A stretch of DNA of 64,000 bases. Source: Telluria sp042683405 (GTDB lineage Bacteria; Pseudomonadota; Gammaproteobacteria; Burkholderiales; Burkholderiaceae_D). Below are positions 8,169 through 17,029 of this stretch, one piece after another (position 1 is the stretch's first letter; each line of letters opens with the position of its first letter). The notes under the pieces were generated by a model. It did not search any database, had not been told where the DNA came from, and saw nothing but the letters and a program-made list of their open reading frames with translations. The stretch is from contig NZ_JBHUJS010000003.1 of assembly GCF_042683405.1 (NCBI RefSeq), positions 558,001-622,000 on the forward strand, in the 5' to 3' direction. The position numbers and the translations under genes were made by a program.

Positions 8169-9487
8169 CGGTCAAGCTCGACGCGATCCGCGCCTGCTTC
8201 GAGGGCGTCATCCCCGGCACCATGGCGACCTGCTCGGAGGACGGGGTGCCGAACGTGTCCTACCTGTCGCACGTGCACTTCATCGACAGCGAGCATGTCG
8301 CGCTGTCCTACCAGTTCTTCAACAAGACGCGCCAGAACCTGCTCGCCAATCCGCACGCGGAGTTGGCGGTGATCGATCCGCACACCGCCGCGCACTACCG
8401 GCTGGCGCTCGAATTCCTGCGCACCGAAACCTCCGGCCCGCTTTTCGAATCGATGAAGGCGCGCCTGGCCGGCATTGCATCCCAGGTGGGCATGACGGGC
8501 GTGTTCCGCCTGCTCGGTTCCGACGTGTTCCGGGTGCACGACATCAGCCAGGTGCCCGGCGCCACGCTGCCGCCGCCGCCCGCGCGCCATAACCTGCTGG
8601 CCTCGCTGCGGCGCGCCTGCGAACGCATGGGCGACCCGCGCGACCTCGAGACGCTGCTGTGCGACACGCTGCAGGCCTTGTCCCGGCACTTCGGCATCGA
8701 TCACGCGATGGTGCTGCTGGCCGACGAATCCGCCCAGCGGCTGTACACGGTGGCCAGCCACGGCTATGACGCCTCCGGCGTGGGTTCCGAGATCGGCATC
8801 GGCGAAGGGGTGATCGGCGTGGCCGCGCGCGAGCGCACGCCGATCCGCATCGGCCACATGACCTCCGAGTACAGCTACAACCGCGCGATCCGCGACAACA
8901 CGGATGGTGGCGCCCCGGACGTGGAGATCCCGCTGCCGGGTCTGGCCGATCCGCGCAGCCAGCTGGCGGTCCCGCTGGCGTCGGGCGCGCGCCTGCTCGG
9001 GGTGCTGTACGTCGAGAGCCCGCACGACCTGTGCTTTTCCTATGACGACGAGGATGCGCTGGTGGCGCTGGCCTCCCAGCTGGGCATGGCGATCCACATC
9101 CTGCAGGCGCAGGCGGACGATGCGGAGTCGGCCGCCGACCACGCCGCCGCAGGCCAGCCGCGCGGCGAGCCGGTGGTGGTGCGCCACTTCGTCGGCAACG
9201 ACAGCGTGTTCCTGGGAGACGACTACCTGATCAAGGGCGTGGCCGGGTCGATCTTTGCGATGCTGGTGGCCGACTACACCCAGCGCGGGCGCACGGAATT
9301 CTCGAACCGCGAGCTGCGGCTCGATCCGCGCGTGCGGCTGCCGGATGTGGGCGACAACCTGGAGGGGCGCCTGCTGCTGCTGGCGCGCCGGCTGGTCGAG
9401 CGCGACGCGTGCGTGCGGATCGAGAAAACCGGGCGGGGGCGGTTCAGGCTCGTGGCCGACCGTCCGCTCAGCCTCGTCGCACTTTAA
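8165..9487 (+). CDS. Split-barrel flavin-binding and GAF domain protein
   Basis: About 440 residues. Residues 1-130 look like a pyridoxamine-phosphate-oxidase-type barrel (GTMATCSEDGVPNVSYLSHV, then FFNKTRQNLLANPHAELAV). A GAF domain covers roughly 160-325 (LETLLCDTLQALSRHFGIDH, RSQLAVPLASGARLLGVLYV). The last 100 residues (FLGDDYLIKGVAGSIFAMLV to the end) look like a small winged-helix or regulatory domain. The GTG at 8165 is preferred because it overlaps the upstream stop. The protein looks like a cytoplasmic sensor joining flavin or redox binding to a GAF ligand pocket. The output is unknown. Confidence 0.7.
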   Translation: MTVKLDAIRACFEGVIPGTMATCSEDGVPNVSYLSHVHFIDSEHVALSYQFFNKTRQNLLANPHAELAVIDPHTAAHYRLALEFLRTETSGPLFESMKARLAGIASQVGMTGVFRLLGSDVFRVHDISQVPGATLPPPPARHNLLASLRRACERMGDPRDLETLLCDTLQALSRHFGIDHAMVLLADESAQRLYTVASHGYDASGVGSEIGIGEGVIGVAARERTPIRIGHMTSEYSYNRAIRDNTDGGAPDVEIPLPGLADPRSQLAVPLASGARLLGVLYVESPHDLCFSYDDEDALVALASQLGMAIHILQAQADDAESAADHAAAGQPRGEPVVVRHFVGNDSVFLGDDYLIKGVAGSIFAMLVADYTQRGRTEFSNRELRLDPRVRLPDVGDNLEGRLLLLARRLVERDACVRIEKTGRGRFRLVADRPLSLVAL

Positions 9488-9514
9488 GGGACCGTCCCGG
9501 CGGGGGCGGTCCCC
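9488..9514. repeat. GGGACTGTCCC-type palindromes between convergent genes
   Basis: GGGACCGTCCC and GGGGGCGGTCCCC stand next to each other immediately after the plus-strand stop and 5 bases before the minus-strand stop of the hemerythrin-like gene. They could act as a shared transcript-end hairpin and belong to the dispersed palindrome family listed at other positions. Confidence 0.55.
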
Positions 9515-9519
9515 TTCCC

Positions 9520-10230
9520 TCAAGCGGCAAGCAGGGGCGCTTCGTAGCCCAGGCCGTCGGCAAGCTGCTGCCACTGGCGCGCGGGCAGGAACTGCCGCAG
9601 CGCTTCCATCATTGCGCAGAACACCTGCACCGGCGCGCCCATCTTGACGCCGCCCAGCATGCCGAGGCGCTCTTCCGGCGTCATCGACGGGATCATCCAC
9701 TGCAGGGTCATGCCGTGTTCTTCCGGCGTCAGCGTCGCCACGATGCCCATTTCGATCGCGTGCAGCTGCGCGTCCGAATAGGCCGCCCACAGCACCTGGT
9801 TGTTGTCGGTTTCTTCCATGTGCATGTGCTCCAGGCACTCGGCCATGAACAGGCACAGCGCGTGGTACAGCTGCGCGGCCAGTGCGCCACGCGCCTCGGC
9901 CGGCGCGGCCAGCACGCGGTCGGCCAGCGCGGATATCCGGCGGCATTCCTCCACGTGCTGCGGGTGCTCGGTCGCGGCGGCATGGGTCGAGCCGGGGCTG
10001 GCCTGTTCCATGGCCGGGTGGACGTGCTCGCCCTCGTGCTGCAGGTGGCTTTCGGTGAAGGTGCACAGCGCCTTGACCTGCGCCACCAGGGCGGCGGTCT
10101 CGGTGTCGTCGCTGCGGTCGAGGCGGCCGAGCCGCACCATGGTGTCGGCCATGATGGCGCGCAGGGCCTTGTGGATGTGGCTGTAGATGTCGTGGCGCTT
10201 GGCGGTGCTGATGTCCTGTACGGTTTGCAT
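9520..10230 (-). CDS. Hemerythrin-like domain protein
   Basis: This 236-residue soluble protein is predicted to be all-helical, with spaced His and Glu residues. RHDIYSHIHKALRAIM lies near the start, HLQHEGEHVHP at about 78-88, and HMHMEETDNNQVLW near 155-168. These are the ligands expected of a hemerythrin-type non-haem diiron site that binds oxygen or senses redox or NO. The C-terminal 60 residues are extra. It is convergent with the GAF protein. Confidence 0.8.
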   Translation of the reverse strand: MQTVQDISTAKRHDIYSHIHKALRAIMADTMVRLGRLDRSDDTETAALVAQVKALCTFTESHLQHEGEHVHPAMEQASPGSTHAAATEHPQHVEECRRISALADRVLAAPAEARGALAAQLYHALCLFMAECLEHMHMEETDNNQVLWAAYSDAQLHAIEMGIVATLTPEEHGMTLQWMIPSMTPEERLGMLGGVKMGAPVQVFCAMMEALRQFLPARQWQQLADGLGYEAPLLAA

Positions 10231-10403
10231 GATGGTTCCTTTGGTCTGCCGGGCCGCTCACAGTGGGCCGGGTACGTGCGACAAAGGATAGGTTTTTCAG
10301 CGCGCAGGCGTGCTTAAAACTTCATTCAGCAAATCGTAAAAAAACCTTAACTTGCCGTGGGGACTGCCCAGCCCGGCTTTGCGGCCTCCGGTCCCCCGGC
10401 GGG

Positions 10404-11372
10404 CTAGCGCAGCCAGCCGCGGTGGCGGAAGTAGAGGAACGGCGCAATCGCCGAGAACACCATCAGGCCCAGTGCGAACGGGTAGCCGAACGCCCAGTCC
10501 AGTTCCGGGAACCAGCGGCGGAAGTTCATGCCGTAGATGCTCGCGATCAGCGTCGGCGGCAGGAACGCCACCGATGCGACGGAGAAGATCTTGATGATCT
10601 TGTTCTGGTTAATGTTGATGAAGCCGACGGTGGCGTCCATCAGGAAGTTGATCTTGTCGAACAGGAAGGAGGTGTGGCCGTCCAGCGATTCGATGTCGCG
10701 CAGGATCTGGCGCGCTTCCTCGAACTGCTCGGTGTTGAGCAGGCGGCCGCGCATCAGGAAGCTGACCGCGCGGCGCGTGTCCATCATGTTGCGGCGGATG
10801 CGGCCGTTCAAGTCTTCCTCGCGCGCGATCGCGGACAGCGCTTCGGCCGCGTCCTGGTCGGTGAAGTGCTTTTGCAGCACGCGGCCGGAGACTTCTTCCA
10901 GGTCCTGGTAGATGCCTTCCAGCGCGTCCGCCGAGTACTCGGCGTCGGTCGCGTACAGGTCCAGCAGAACGTCCATGTAGTCGCTGATCGAACCCGGGCG
11001 CGAGCGCGCGCGCATGCGCACCAGGCGGAATACCGGCAGGTCGTCGGTATGGACCGAGAACAGCATCTTGCGGGCCAGGATGAACGCGACGGTGACGATG
11101 CGCGACGGGCCTTCGTCTTCTTCCAGCAGGAAGTCGGTGCGCAGGTGCAGGTCGCCGTTCTCCGCCTCGAAGTAGCGCGACGACGCCTCGATGTCCTGGA
11201 CCTCGTCTTCGTCCGGAAGGGTGACGCCGTAGATGGATTTGACCCAGGCGCGCTCGTCTTCGTTCGGGTCGGTCAGGTCCACCCACACCGGTTCCACGTT
11301 CTCGAGATCGGAACGGGATTCGATGGGCACCTGGTTCAGCCGGCCATTTTGTAGGACAAATACGTTGATCAT
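10404..11372 (-). CDS. corA: Magnesium/cobalt transporter CorA
   Basis: This 322-residue CorA-type channel has a large acidic cytoplasmic N-terminal domain, a long stalk helix and two C-terminal membrane helices. The signature YGMN lies at about 280-283, directly after helix 1 (VASVAFLPPTLIASI). A short hydrophobic second helix (FALGLMVFSAIAPFLYF) and a basic tail RHRGWLR end the protein. Length and motif are normal. It appears monocistronic, with 31 bases of GGGGACTGCCC-containing sequence downstream. Confidence 0.93.
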   Translation of the reverse strand: MINVFVLQNGRLNQVPIESRSDLENVEPVWVDLTDPNEDERAWVKSIYGVTLPDEDEVQDIEASSRYFEAENGDLHLRTDFLLEEDEGPSRIVTVAFILARKMLFSVHTDDLPVFRLVRMRARSRPGSISDYMDVLLDLYATDAEYSADALEGIYQDLEEVSGRVLQKHFTDQDAAEALSAIAREEDLNGRIRRNMMDTRRAVSFLMRGRLLNTEQFEEARQILRDIESLDGHTSFLFDKINFLMDATVGFININQNKIIKIFSVASVAFLPPTLIASIYGMNFRRWFPELDWAFGYPFALGLMVFSAIAPFLYFRHRGWLR

Positions 11373-11485
11373 GCGCGCTCTCGGCCAGACGATATTGCAA
11401 AACAGCGCAAGTGTAACCGTAAAGCTGCCCGACCACCTACCCCTGTGGCATTAATTTTGCCCGTGCCGGCGAATAATCGATGCTG

Positions 11486-11507
11486 CGTCATCCCGGCGGA
11501 TGCCGGC
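11486..11507. repeat. Half copy of the CGTCATCCC palindromic element
   Basis: CGTCATCCCGGCGGATGCCG and the next two bases match, as reverse complement, the outer arm of the element at 42253-42340 (…CGCTGGGATGACG). No partner arm is seen, so this looks like a solo or decayed half in the corA/DUF4124 gap. Confidence 0.4.
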
Positions 11508-11516
11508 GGTGGCGCT

Positions 11517-11909
11517 TCAGGTCTGCTGTTCGATCACCTTGTCGAGCGCGGGATTGGACCCAGGCGCAGCTTCCGGCGGTTTTGGCGGGACCCTGGGCGC
11601 CTCGATGCCCTTGGTGTCGTGGATGTCGATGGTCCGCGTGCTACGGTTGTCATCCTTGCATTCGGTGTTGGAGATGACGGTCTGGCCGTCGATGACGCAG
11701 CGCTTGAGCGGCTGCGCCGGCGCGTCGGCCAGCGCGGTGGCCTGCTCCATCGCCTGCGCAGGCACCTTGTCGGTCACCTTGGCCCAGGCCTCGGCGAAGT
11801 AGTTGCGCTCGTGGCGCATCGACATCAGGCCGGCCATCATGACCGCGGCGAGGACGCCCATGATCACTGCTACCCACAACAAGCTGATACCACGCTGGCG
11901 ATGCAACAT
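11517..11909 (-). CDS. Membrane-anchored DUF4124-like protein
   Basis: This 130-residue protein has one N-terminal membrane helix (about 8-28, ISLLWVAVIMGVLAAVMMAG), which leaves the rest in the periplasm. The CVIDGQTVISNTEC segment around residues 73-86 resembles the DUF4124 strand pair, and the C-terminal third is rich in proline. The ATG at 11909 has AAGGAG 8 bases upstream. It is the last gene of the TonB-aroE-mtgA run, 11 bases after mtgA. Function is unknown. Confidence 0.7.
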   Translation of the reverse strand: MLHRQRGISLLWVAVIMGVLAAVMMAGLMSMRHERNYFAEAWAKVTDKVPAQAMEQATALADAPAQPLKRCVIDGQTVISNTECKDDNRSTRTIDIHDTKGIEAPRVPPKPPEAAPGSNPALDKVIEQQT

Positions 11910-11920
11910 CGATAAGCTCC

Positions 11921-12640
11921 TTACGGCAGGTCCGCCGAGTTCATGCGTTTGAGGATAAGGTTGGTACGCCGCGCGAGGTAGCGCGTGTCGCGGTTCCTGT
12001 CGTAGTAGCGCGGATTGGGCAGCATCACCGCCAGCCGCGCCGCCTGCGCGGGTCCGAGCCGCGCCGCGCTGGTCTGGTAGTAGTGGCGCGCCGCCGCTTC
12101 CGCGCCGAACACGCCGCGGCCGAATTCCACCACGTTCAGGTACAGCTCGAGGATGCGTTGCTTGTCCAGCACCGCTTCCAGCATCCATGCGATCACCAGC
12201 TCCTGCCCCTTGCGGATGTAGCTGCGCGAACCGGACAGGAACAGGTTCTTGGCCAGCTGCTGGGTGATGGTGGAGCCGCCGGCGGCGATCTTGTGGCGGC
12301 GGTTGTTCTTCTCGAAGGCCTTGAGCGTCGCGTCCCAGTCCACGCCGTCGTGCTCGGCGAAGTTGGCATCTTCCGAGGCGACCACCGCGCGCTTGAGGTG
12401 GTTCGAGATGCGGTCGTACGGGACCCAGGTGTGGCGCAGCCTGGCCTTCGGATTCTTTTCGCGCAGCGCTTCTTCCTGCTGCGCCATCATGCTGGTCATG
12501 GAAGGATTGTGGTCGATCCACCAGACGATACGGGCGAGGTAGTACGCCTGGACCGCCAGGATCAGCAGGACCGGCGCCAGGATCAGCCACTTGAACATGC
12601 GGCGATGTGGGCCCGGTCCCTTGCGGGTTTTCTTTTTCAT
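11921..12640 (-). CDS. mtgA: Monofunctional peptidoglycan glycosyltransferase MtgA
   Basis: This 239-residue inner-membrane enzyme polymerises lipid II into glycan strands. A basic N-terminus and one membrane helix (about 16-40) precede a GT51 domain with the catalytic Glu90 in ASEDANFAEHDG and the GGSTITQQLAKNLFLS motif (121-136). There is no transpeptidase domain, and length fits MtgA. Its ATG overlaps the aroE stop by 4 bases. Confidence 0.95.
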   Translation of the reverse strand: MKKKTRKGPGPHRRMFKWLILAPVLLILAVQAYYLARIVWWIDHNPSMTSMMAQQEEALREKNPKARLRHTWVPYDRISNHLKRAVVASEDANFAEHDGVDWDATLKAFEKNNRRHKIAAGGSTITQQLAKNLFLSGSRSYIRKGQELVIAWMLEAVLDKQRILELYLNVVEFGRGVFGAEAAARHYYQTSAARLGPAQAARLAVMLPNPRYYDRNRDTRYLARRTNLILKRMNSADLP

Positions 12641-13446
12641 TGTGTGCGCAGCTGTCGCAATATCCCTTGCGTGGCCGGGCGCACGCCGCGCCAGACGTAA
12701 AACGCCTCGGCGGCCTGCTCGACCAGCATCCCCAGTCCGTCCCGCACCCGGGCGCCGTTCTGCGCGGCGAACTCCATGAATACGGTCGGTTGTTTTCCGT
12801 ACATCATATCCAAAGCGAGCGTATCTGGGGAAAAAGCTTGCGGGGGCACCGGCGGGACGCTGTCGGCGAGGCTGGCGGAGGTGGCGTTGACGATCACGTC
12901 GAAGGTGCCGTCGAGTTCCTCGAAGCCGCTGGCCCGCACCGCGCCCGCATCGGCGAACCGGGCGGCCAGCGCTTCGGCGGTGGCGCGGGTGCGGTTGGCG
13001 ATGACGAGTTCGCGCGGGCCCTCTGCCAGCAGCGGCAGCATCACGCCGCGCGCGGCGCCGCCGGCGCCCAGCAGCAGGACGCGCTTGCCATGGAGCGGAA
13101 CGCCGGCGTTGCGCACGATGTCGGCAACGAGCCCGGCGCCGTCCGTGTTGTCGCCTTCGATGCGGCCGTCACGGAACACCAGCGTGTTGACCGCGCCGGC
13201 GGCCGTGGCGCGCGCGCTCAGCACGTCGCACAGCTGCGCCGCTTCGAGCTTGAACGGTACGGTGACGTTGGCCCCGCTGAAGCCCTGCGCGGCCAGCGCG
13301 CGCACGGTGGCGGCGAATCCGTCGAGCGGGGCAAGGCAGGTGCCGTAGGTCAGGTCGATGCCGCAATCGCGGGCGAAGGCCGCATGGATCTCGGGGGATT
13401 TGCTGTGGGCGACCGGATTGCCGATCACGCAGTAGCGGTCGGCCAT
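12637..13446 (-). CDS. aroE: Shikimate dehydrogenase
   Basis: This 269-residue NADP-dependent enzyme reduces 3-dehydroshikimate to shikimate. Shikimate-binding SKSP is at 15-18, NVTVPFK with the catalytic Lys66 at 60-66, and the Rossmann loop LLLGAGGAARG at about 124-134. The ATG at 13446 shares one base with the stop of the upstream TonB-like gene, which fixes the start. AroE next to a TonB-like protein and MtgA suggests a shared transcript rather than a shared pathway. Confidence 0.96.
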   Translation of the reverse strand: MADRYCVIGNPVAHSKSPEIHAAFARDCGIDLTYGTCLAPLDGFAATVRALAAQGFSGANVTVPFKLEAAQLCDVLSARATAAGAVNTLVFRDGRIEGDNTDGAGLVADIVRNAGVPLHGKRVLLLGAGGAARGVMLPLLAEGPRELVIANRTRATAEALAARFADAGAVRASGFEELDGTFDVIVNATSASLADSVPPVPPQAFSPDTLALDMMYGKQPTVFMEFAAQNGARVRDGLGMLVEQAAEAFYVWRGVRPATQGILRQLRTQ

Positions 13447-14327
13447 CAGATGCCGCTGCGCAGGTCGGCCTCGAGCCGCTCGTCGCGCGTGAAGGTAAAG
13501 CGGGTAATCACGACCCACAGGTCGTCGCGGTCCGACGACAGCATCCTGGCCGGGAATTTGCCGAACGGCGCGGAGCGGCGCACGATCTCCATCGCGGCCT
13601 TGTCGAGATCCTTGTTGCCGGACGATTTCTCGACGCGGATGCCTTCCTTCTTGTAGATGGTGCCGTCCTCGAACACGGGGATGTACATGACCAGCTCCCC
13701 GTACAGCTTGCGGCCGTTCTTCTGCGGGAAGTTGAGCGTGCCGACGTCCTCGATCTTCTTCTGCATCGTCTTGTAGTAGATCGCGTAGCCGACCCCGCGC
13801 GTGCTCGGCGTGATGTGCGTCTTGCGCGGGCGCTTGTTCTGCTCTTCGATGCGTTCCGCGATTTCAGCGGCCGCCATCGACATCTGCTTTTGCGATTCGA
13901 ACAGGTCCTGGCCGGTGCGGGTCGGATCGGGCTTGTCTTTTTCGGTGACGGGACGGGTCCGGAACTGCGACTGGCTTACGCGCGTGAGCAGGTTCTGCTG
14001 GACCGCTTCCAGTTCGGCGATGCGGCGCTGGGTCGCCTTGGTGCTGGCGCCGGTATCGGTGCGGCGCAGGTCGGGCAAGGGGGATTTCGAGCGGCCGGCG
14101 TCGGCGTTGCCGCCGCCTTCGAGGTTGGCCTGCGCGAGCGCTTCGGCCTTGGCCGGCGGGTTCTTGTGCTTGGCGTTGACCAGGATGACTTCCAGGCCGG
14201 GATCGACCGGCTTGAAGCGGAATGCGTCCGGCGGGACAAAGCGAACCGCCAGCAGCAGCGCATGCGCCAGCACCGAAACGGTGACGGCTACGGCCATCGG
14301 GCGGTTATCTTGAAAATACTTCAACAC
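13446..14327 (-). CDS. TonB-like energy transducer protein
   Basis: This 293-residue protein has one N-terminal membrane helix (about 11-31, MAVAVTVSVLAHALLLAVRF) including the SxxxH residues typical of TonB. A periplasmic coiled, charged middle follows. The C-terminal domain (about 200-285) has the TonB strand pattern YGELVMYIPVFEDGTIYKKE. There is no long Pro-rich spacer. It would pass proton-motive force to an outer-membrane or periplasmic partner. No ExbBD or receptor gene is nearby. Confidence 0.8.
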   Translation of the reverse strand: MLKYFQDNRPMAVAVTVSVLAHALLLAVRFVPPDAFRFKPVDPGLEVILVNAKHKNPPAKAEALAQANLEGGGNADAGRSKSPLPDLRRTDTGASTKATQRRIAELEAVQQNLLTRVSQSQFRTRPVTEKDKPDPTRTGQDLFESQKQMSMAAAEIAERIEEQNKRPRKTHITPSTRGVGYAIYYKTMQKKIEDVGTLNFPQKNGRKLYGELVMYIPVFEDGTIYKKEGIRVEKSSGNKDLDKAAMEIVRRSAPFGKFPARMLSSDRDDLWVVITRFTFTRDERLEADLRSGI

Positions 14328-14380
14328 ACGTGGTACCGGGCGGAACGCAAAAGGTCATTCTAACCCAGGCGTCCGGGGTT

Positions 14381-14408
14381 GGGGACTGTCCCTGCAAGGG
14401 ACTGCCCC
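14381..14408. repeat. Pair of GGGACTGTCCC-type palindromes
   Basis: GGGGACTGTCCC (14381-14392) and GGGACTGCCCC (14398-14408) stand 13 bases before the RNase gene stop and 53 bases upstream of the TonB-like gene start. Confidence 0.6.
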
Positions 14409-14421
14409 CCCCTTCGGCTGG

Positions 14422-16440
14422 CTACTCCGGTTGCGGTTCGATGACGGTGACGGCGGCTTCGGCTTCGACAGCCTCCGCCACCGCAGCCTGGCCGGTGTCT
14501 TCCTCTTCGTCGAACGCGACATCCTCGACCGGCGCCTGCGCCGCCGGCACCTCCAGCAGGCGCGCTTCGATCGAGAGGTCCACTTCGTCCCAGCGCAGGA
14601 TGTCGAGCCTGACCTGCGCGCCGCGCGCCACCTGCGGCATGCCGGGCAGGCGCACGATCAGCGGAATGTCCACCAGGCGCAACACTTCCTCTTTCAGCAC
14701 CACCGCATCGACCTGGCGCGCGCCTTCCTGCCCCAGCCAGCGCAGGCACCAGTAGCGCTCCATGTTGGACTGGTGGTCGGCGTAGGCGGTGTAGGCCGCG
14801 TCGAACGCGGACACGATCGAGAACAGCGTTGCGTCGCGCGGCTTGAACGGGGCGACGAGCGGCGCGGTCACGCCGGCGCGCGCGCAGGCGAGGATCTGCC
14901 ACTGGTTCACCAGGTCGGTGTAGCGGCGCAACGGCGAGGTGCTCCATACGTACTGGTCCACGCCCAGGCCCTGGTGCGGGGCCGCGTGCGTCAGCATGCG
15001 CACCTGGATCTTGGCGTTCCAGCCGCCCGCGCCCGGACCTTGCGAGCGGTAGATGCCCGGCACGCCGGAGTCGTGCAGCAGCTTGCCCCAGGTGCTGTTC
15101 GCAAAGATCATCAGTTCGGCGACGATCTTGTCGAGCGGCGCCCCGCGCTTGCGGCGCACCACGGAGACGACGTCGTCCTCGACGTAGAAGTTGTAGTCGA
15201 CGCGGTTGGTCTGCTCGGGACGCAGCCCGAACGCCTCGCGCTTCTTCATGCGCTGCCCTTCCAGGTCCAGCGCCCAGCCCCACAGCAGCGACAGCTCGGC
15301 CTTGTGCGGGTACTCGCCTTCGCCGCTGGCGAGCGTCTCTTCGTTGACCAGCTCATCGAGGTCGTTGTGGCGCAGGTTGGCGGCAATCGGCACCATCTCG
15401 GCGCGGGTTTCGGTGGAGAGCACCGACCAGTCCTTCGTGTCGACGGTGGCGTACAGCGACAGCGCCGGGCAGGTCTTGCCTTCGGCGAGCGTGAACGCAT
15501 CCACCACTTCGTCAGGAAGCATGGTGATCTTATCGCCCGGCATGTACACGGTGGACATGCGCGCGCGCGCGATCTTGTCGATGGCGTCGTCCAGGTTCAC
15601 CGCCAGCGCGGGCGCGGCGATGTGGATGCCGATGCGCGCGCGGCCGCCGTCCAGCATGGTGACCGAGAACGCATCGTCGATCTCGGTGGTGGTCACGTCG
15701 TCAATCGAAAATGCCGCCACGTCGGCCAGCGGGAGGTCGCCCGGCGCACGCGGCACCTCGACCGGCGGGAACTGCGCGCCGCGCGGGAAGTTCTCGAACA
15801 GGAAGCGCGACATGTGCAGGTCCTTCGGCGAGGCGATGCCGCCTACCTGCAGCATCAGGCGCTGCGGCGTCGTGTGCAGTTCCTCGCAGGCCGCTTCCAG
15901 CGCCTTGTACTCGATCGAGTTCTTCTCCGGCTTGAACAGCAGCTGGTGGACGATGTTCTTCATCGCGTCCGGCAGCTTGCCGGCCTTGAGCTCGTCCACG
16001 TAGGCTTGCTGCACCAGCGCCTGCTGCTTCTTTTTCTCGATGCCTGCCAGCGCGGCCTGCAGCGACTGCTCGGGCGCGGCCTTGTAGCGTCCGCGGCCCT
16101 TTTTATAGAAGTAGACCGGCGCGCCGTGCAGCGCGAGGATCAGGCCTGCCGCTTCCGCAGGCAGCGGCGCGTGTCCGAAATATTCCTTGCCCAGGTCTTC
16201 GAAGCCGAATTCCTCCTGGCCCGCGACTTCCCACAGGAAGCCGAGGTCGACGTCGGCGGCGACGGCCCTGGCCGACTCCAGCAGTTCGGCCGGGGATGGC
16301 TTTTCGAACTGGACCAGCACGTCCTTGGCCTTGACCTTGGTGCGCTTGCCGCTCGCCAGCTCGACCTGGTAGGCCTCGCCCGCCTGGGACAGTACGGTGC
16401 CGGCCTTGAAGTCGCCGGATTCTTCGAAAAAGAGATTCAT
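14422..16440 (-). CDS. RNase II/RNB-family exoribonuclease
   Basis: This 672-residue protein has an N-terminal region unlike the E. coli RNase II cold-shock domains. The RNB catalytic domain (about 240-560) has the acidic metal-binding cluster FSIDDVTTTEIDDAFSV (about 248-264) and SPLRRYTDLVNQWQIL. It would degrade RNA 3' to 5'. Glu-rich residues follow the S1-like C-terminal part. It belongs to the group of RNB proteins found in many betaproteobacteria, not clearly RNase R or RNase II. It is followed at once by ubiC on the same strand. Confidence 0.88.
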   Translation of the reverse strand: MNLFFEESGDFKAGTVLSQAGEAYQVELASGKRTKVKAKDVLVQFEKPSPAELLESARAVAADVDLGFLWEVAGQEEFGFEDLGKEYFGHAPLPAEAAGLILALHGAPVYFYKKGRGRYKAAPEQSLQAALAGIEKKKQQALVQQAYVDELKAGKLPDAMKNIVHQLLFKPEKNSIEYKALEAACEELHTTPQRLMLQVGGIASPKDLHMSRFLFENFPRGAQFPPVEVPRAPGDLPLADVAAFSIDDVTTTEIDDAFSVTMLDGGRARIGIHIAAPALAVNLDDAIDKIARARMSTVYMPGDKITMLPDEVVDAFTLAEGKTCPALSLYATVDTKDWSVLSTETRAEMVPIAANLRHNDLDELVNEETLASGEGEYPHKAELSLLWGWALDLEGQRMKKREAFGLRPEQTNRVDYNFYVEDDVVSVVRRKRGAPLDKIVAELMIFANSTWGKLLHDSGVPGIYRSQGPGAGGWNAKIQVRMLTHAAPHQGLGVDQYVWSTSPLRRYTDLVNQWQILACARAGVTAPLVAPFKPRDATLFSIVSAFDAAYTAYADHQSNMERYWCLRWLGQEGARQVDAVVLKEEVLRLVDIPLIVRLPGMPQVARGAQVRLDILRWDEVDLSIEARLLEVPAAQAPVEDVAFDEEEDTGQAAVAEAVEAEAAVTVIEPQPE

Positions 16441-16441
16441 C

Positions 16442-17029
16442 TTATTGTGTGTTGGTTCGTTGCGAGGCAGGCGCCAGGCTGGTGACGCGGGGCAGGAATA
16501 CCTCCGTGACCAGCAGCGTGCCCTTCTTGCGGCGGTACAGGCACCGCCGCGCGTATAAAACAGTATGCCCGTCGCACCCGAGCGCGGCGCACGCGCGCTG
16601 CATCAGCGGATGGCCGGGGCGGATGCGGGCGAATTCCAGTTCGCCGCGCCGCACCAGCGGATCATAGAACAGTGTCGTGCCCAGCGAGCGCTCGCCCAGC
16701 GCCGAGAACAACGGCCAGTCGTTGGCGGTGGCCGACAGCGGCACCACGGTGTGCGCAAACACGACCGGCTCGCCGTCGCAGCGCAGCAGCACTTCGCGCT
16801 CCCAAACGTGGGCGCGGCGCGGCAGGCCGATCAGGTGCGCCTCGTCGGCCAGGCACAACGCGCTCTTCTGGTGCAGGCGCTGCACGCGGAATGCCCGGCT
16901 GTGCGCGACCAGCCTGGCGGTGAGCGAGCCTTCGGTGGTCAGCCAGCCGGTCATCGCGGCAGGTGCGCCGAGCGCCAGCGCATTGCGCCGCCACATCGCC
17001 TGGCGCAGCGTGGCGCCCCTCACCAGCAC
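16442..17029 (-). CDS. ubiC: Chorismate pyruvate-lyase UbiC
   Basis: This 195-residue protein fits UbiC, which makes 4-hydroxybenzoate from chorismate for ubiquinone. The WLTTEGSLTARL motif (about 29-40) and REVLLRCDGEPVVFAHTVVP (about 78-97) match the family, and a Glu in GELEFARIRPGHPL fits the active site. The start overlaps the yqiA stop by 10 bases; a later ATG at codon 12 is possible. The product pathway links it loosely to the chorismate enzymes aroE and aroQ elsewhere in the window. Confidence 0.88.
   Translation of the reverse strand: MLVRGATLRQAMWRRNALALGAPAAMTGWLTTEGSLTARLVAHSRAFRVQRLHQKSALCLADEAHLIGLPRRAHVWEREVLLRCDGEPVVFAHTVVPLSATANDWPLFSALGERSLGTTLFYDPLVRRGELEFARIRPGHPLMQRACAALGCDGHTVLYARRCLYRRKKGTLLVTEVFLPRVTSLAPASQRTNTQ

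Noticed and set aside
8033..10261. Minus-strand open frame of about 740 codons
   Set aside because: It is antisense to the split-barrel/GAF gene and runs across the hemerythrin-like gene in another frame. The low-complexity Arg/His/Gly content marks it as a shadow.
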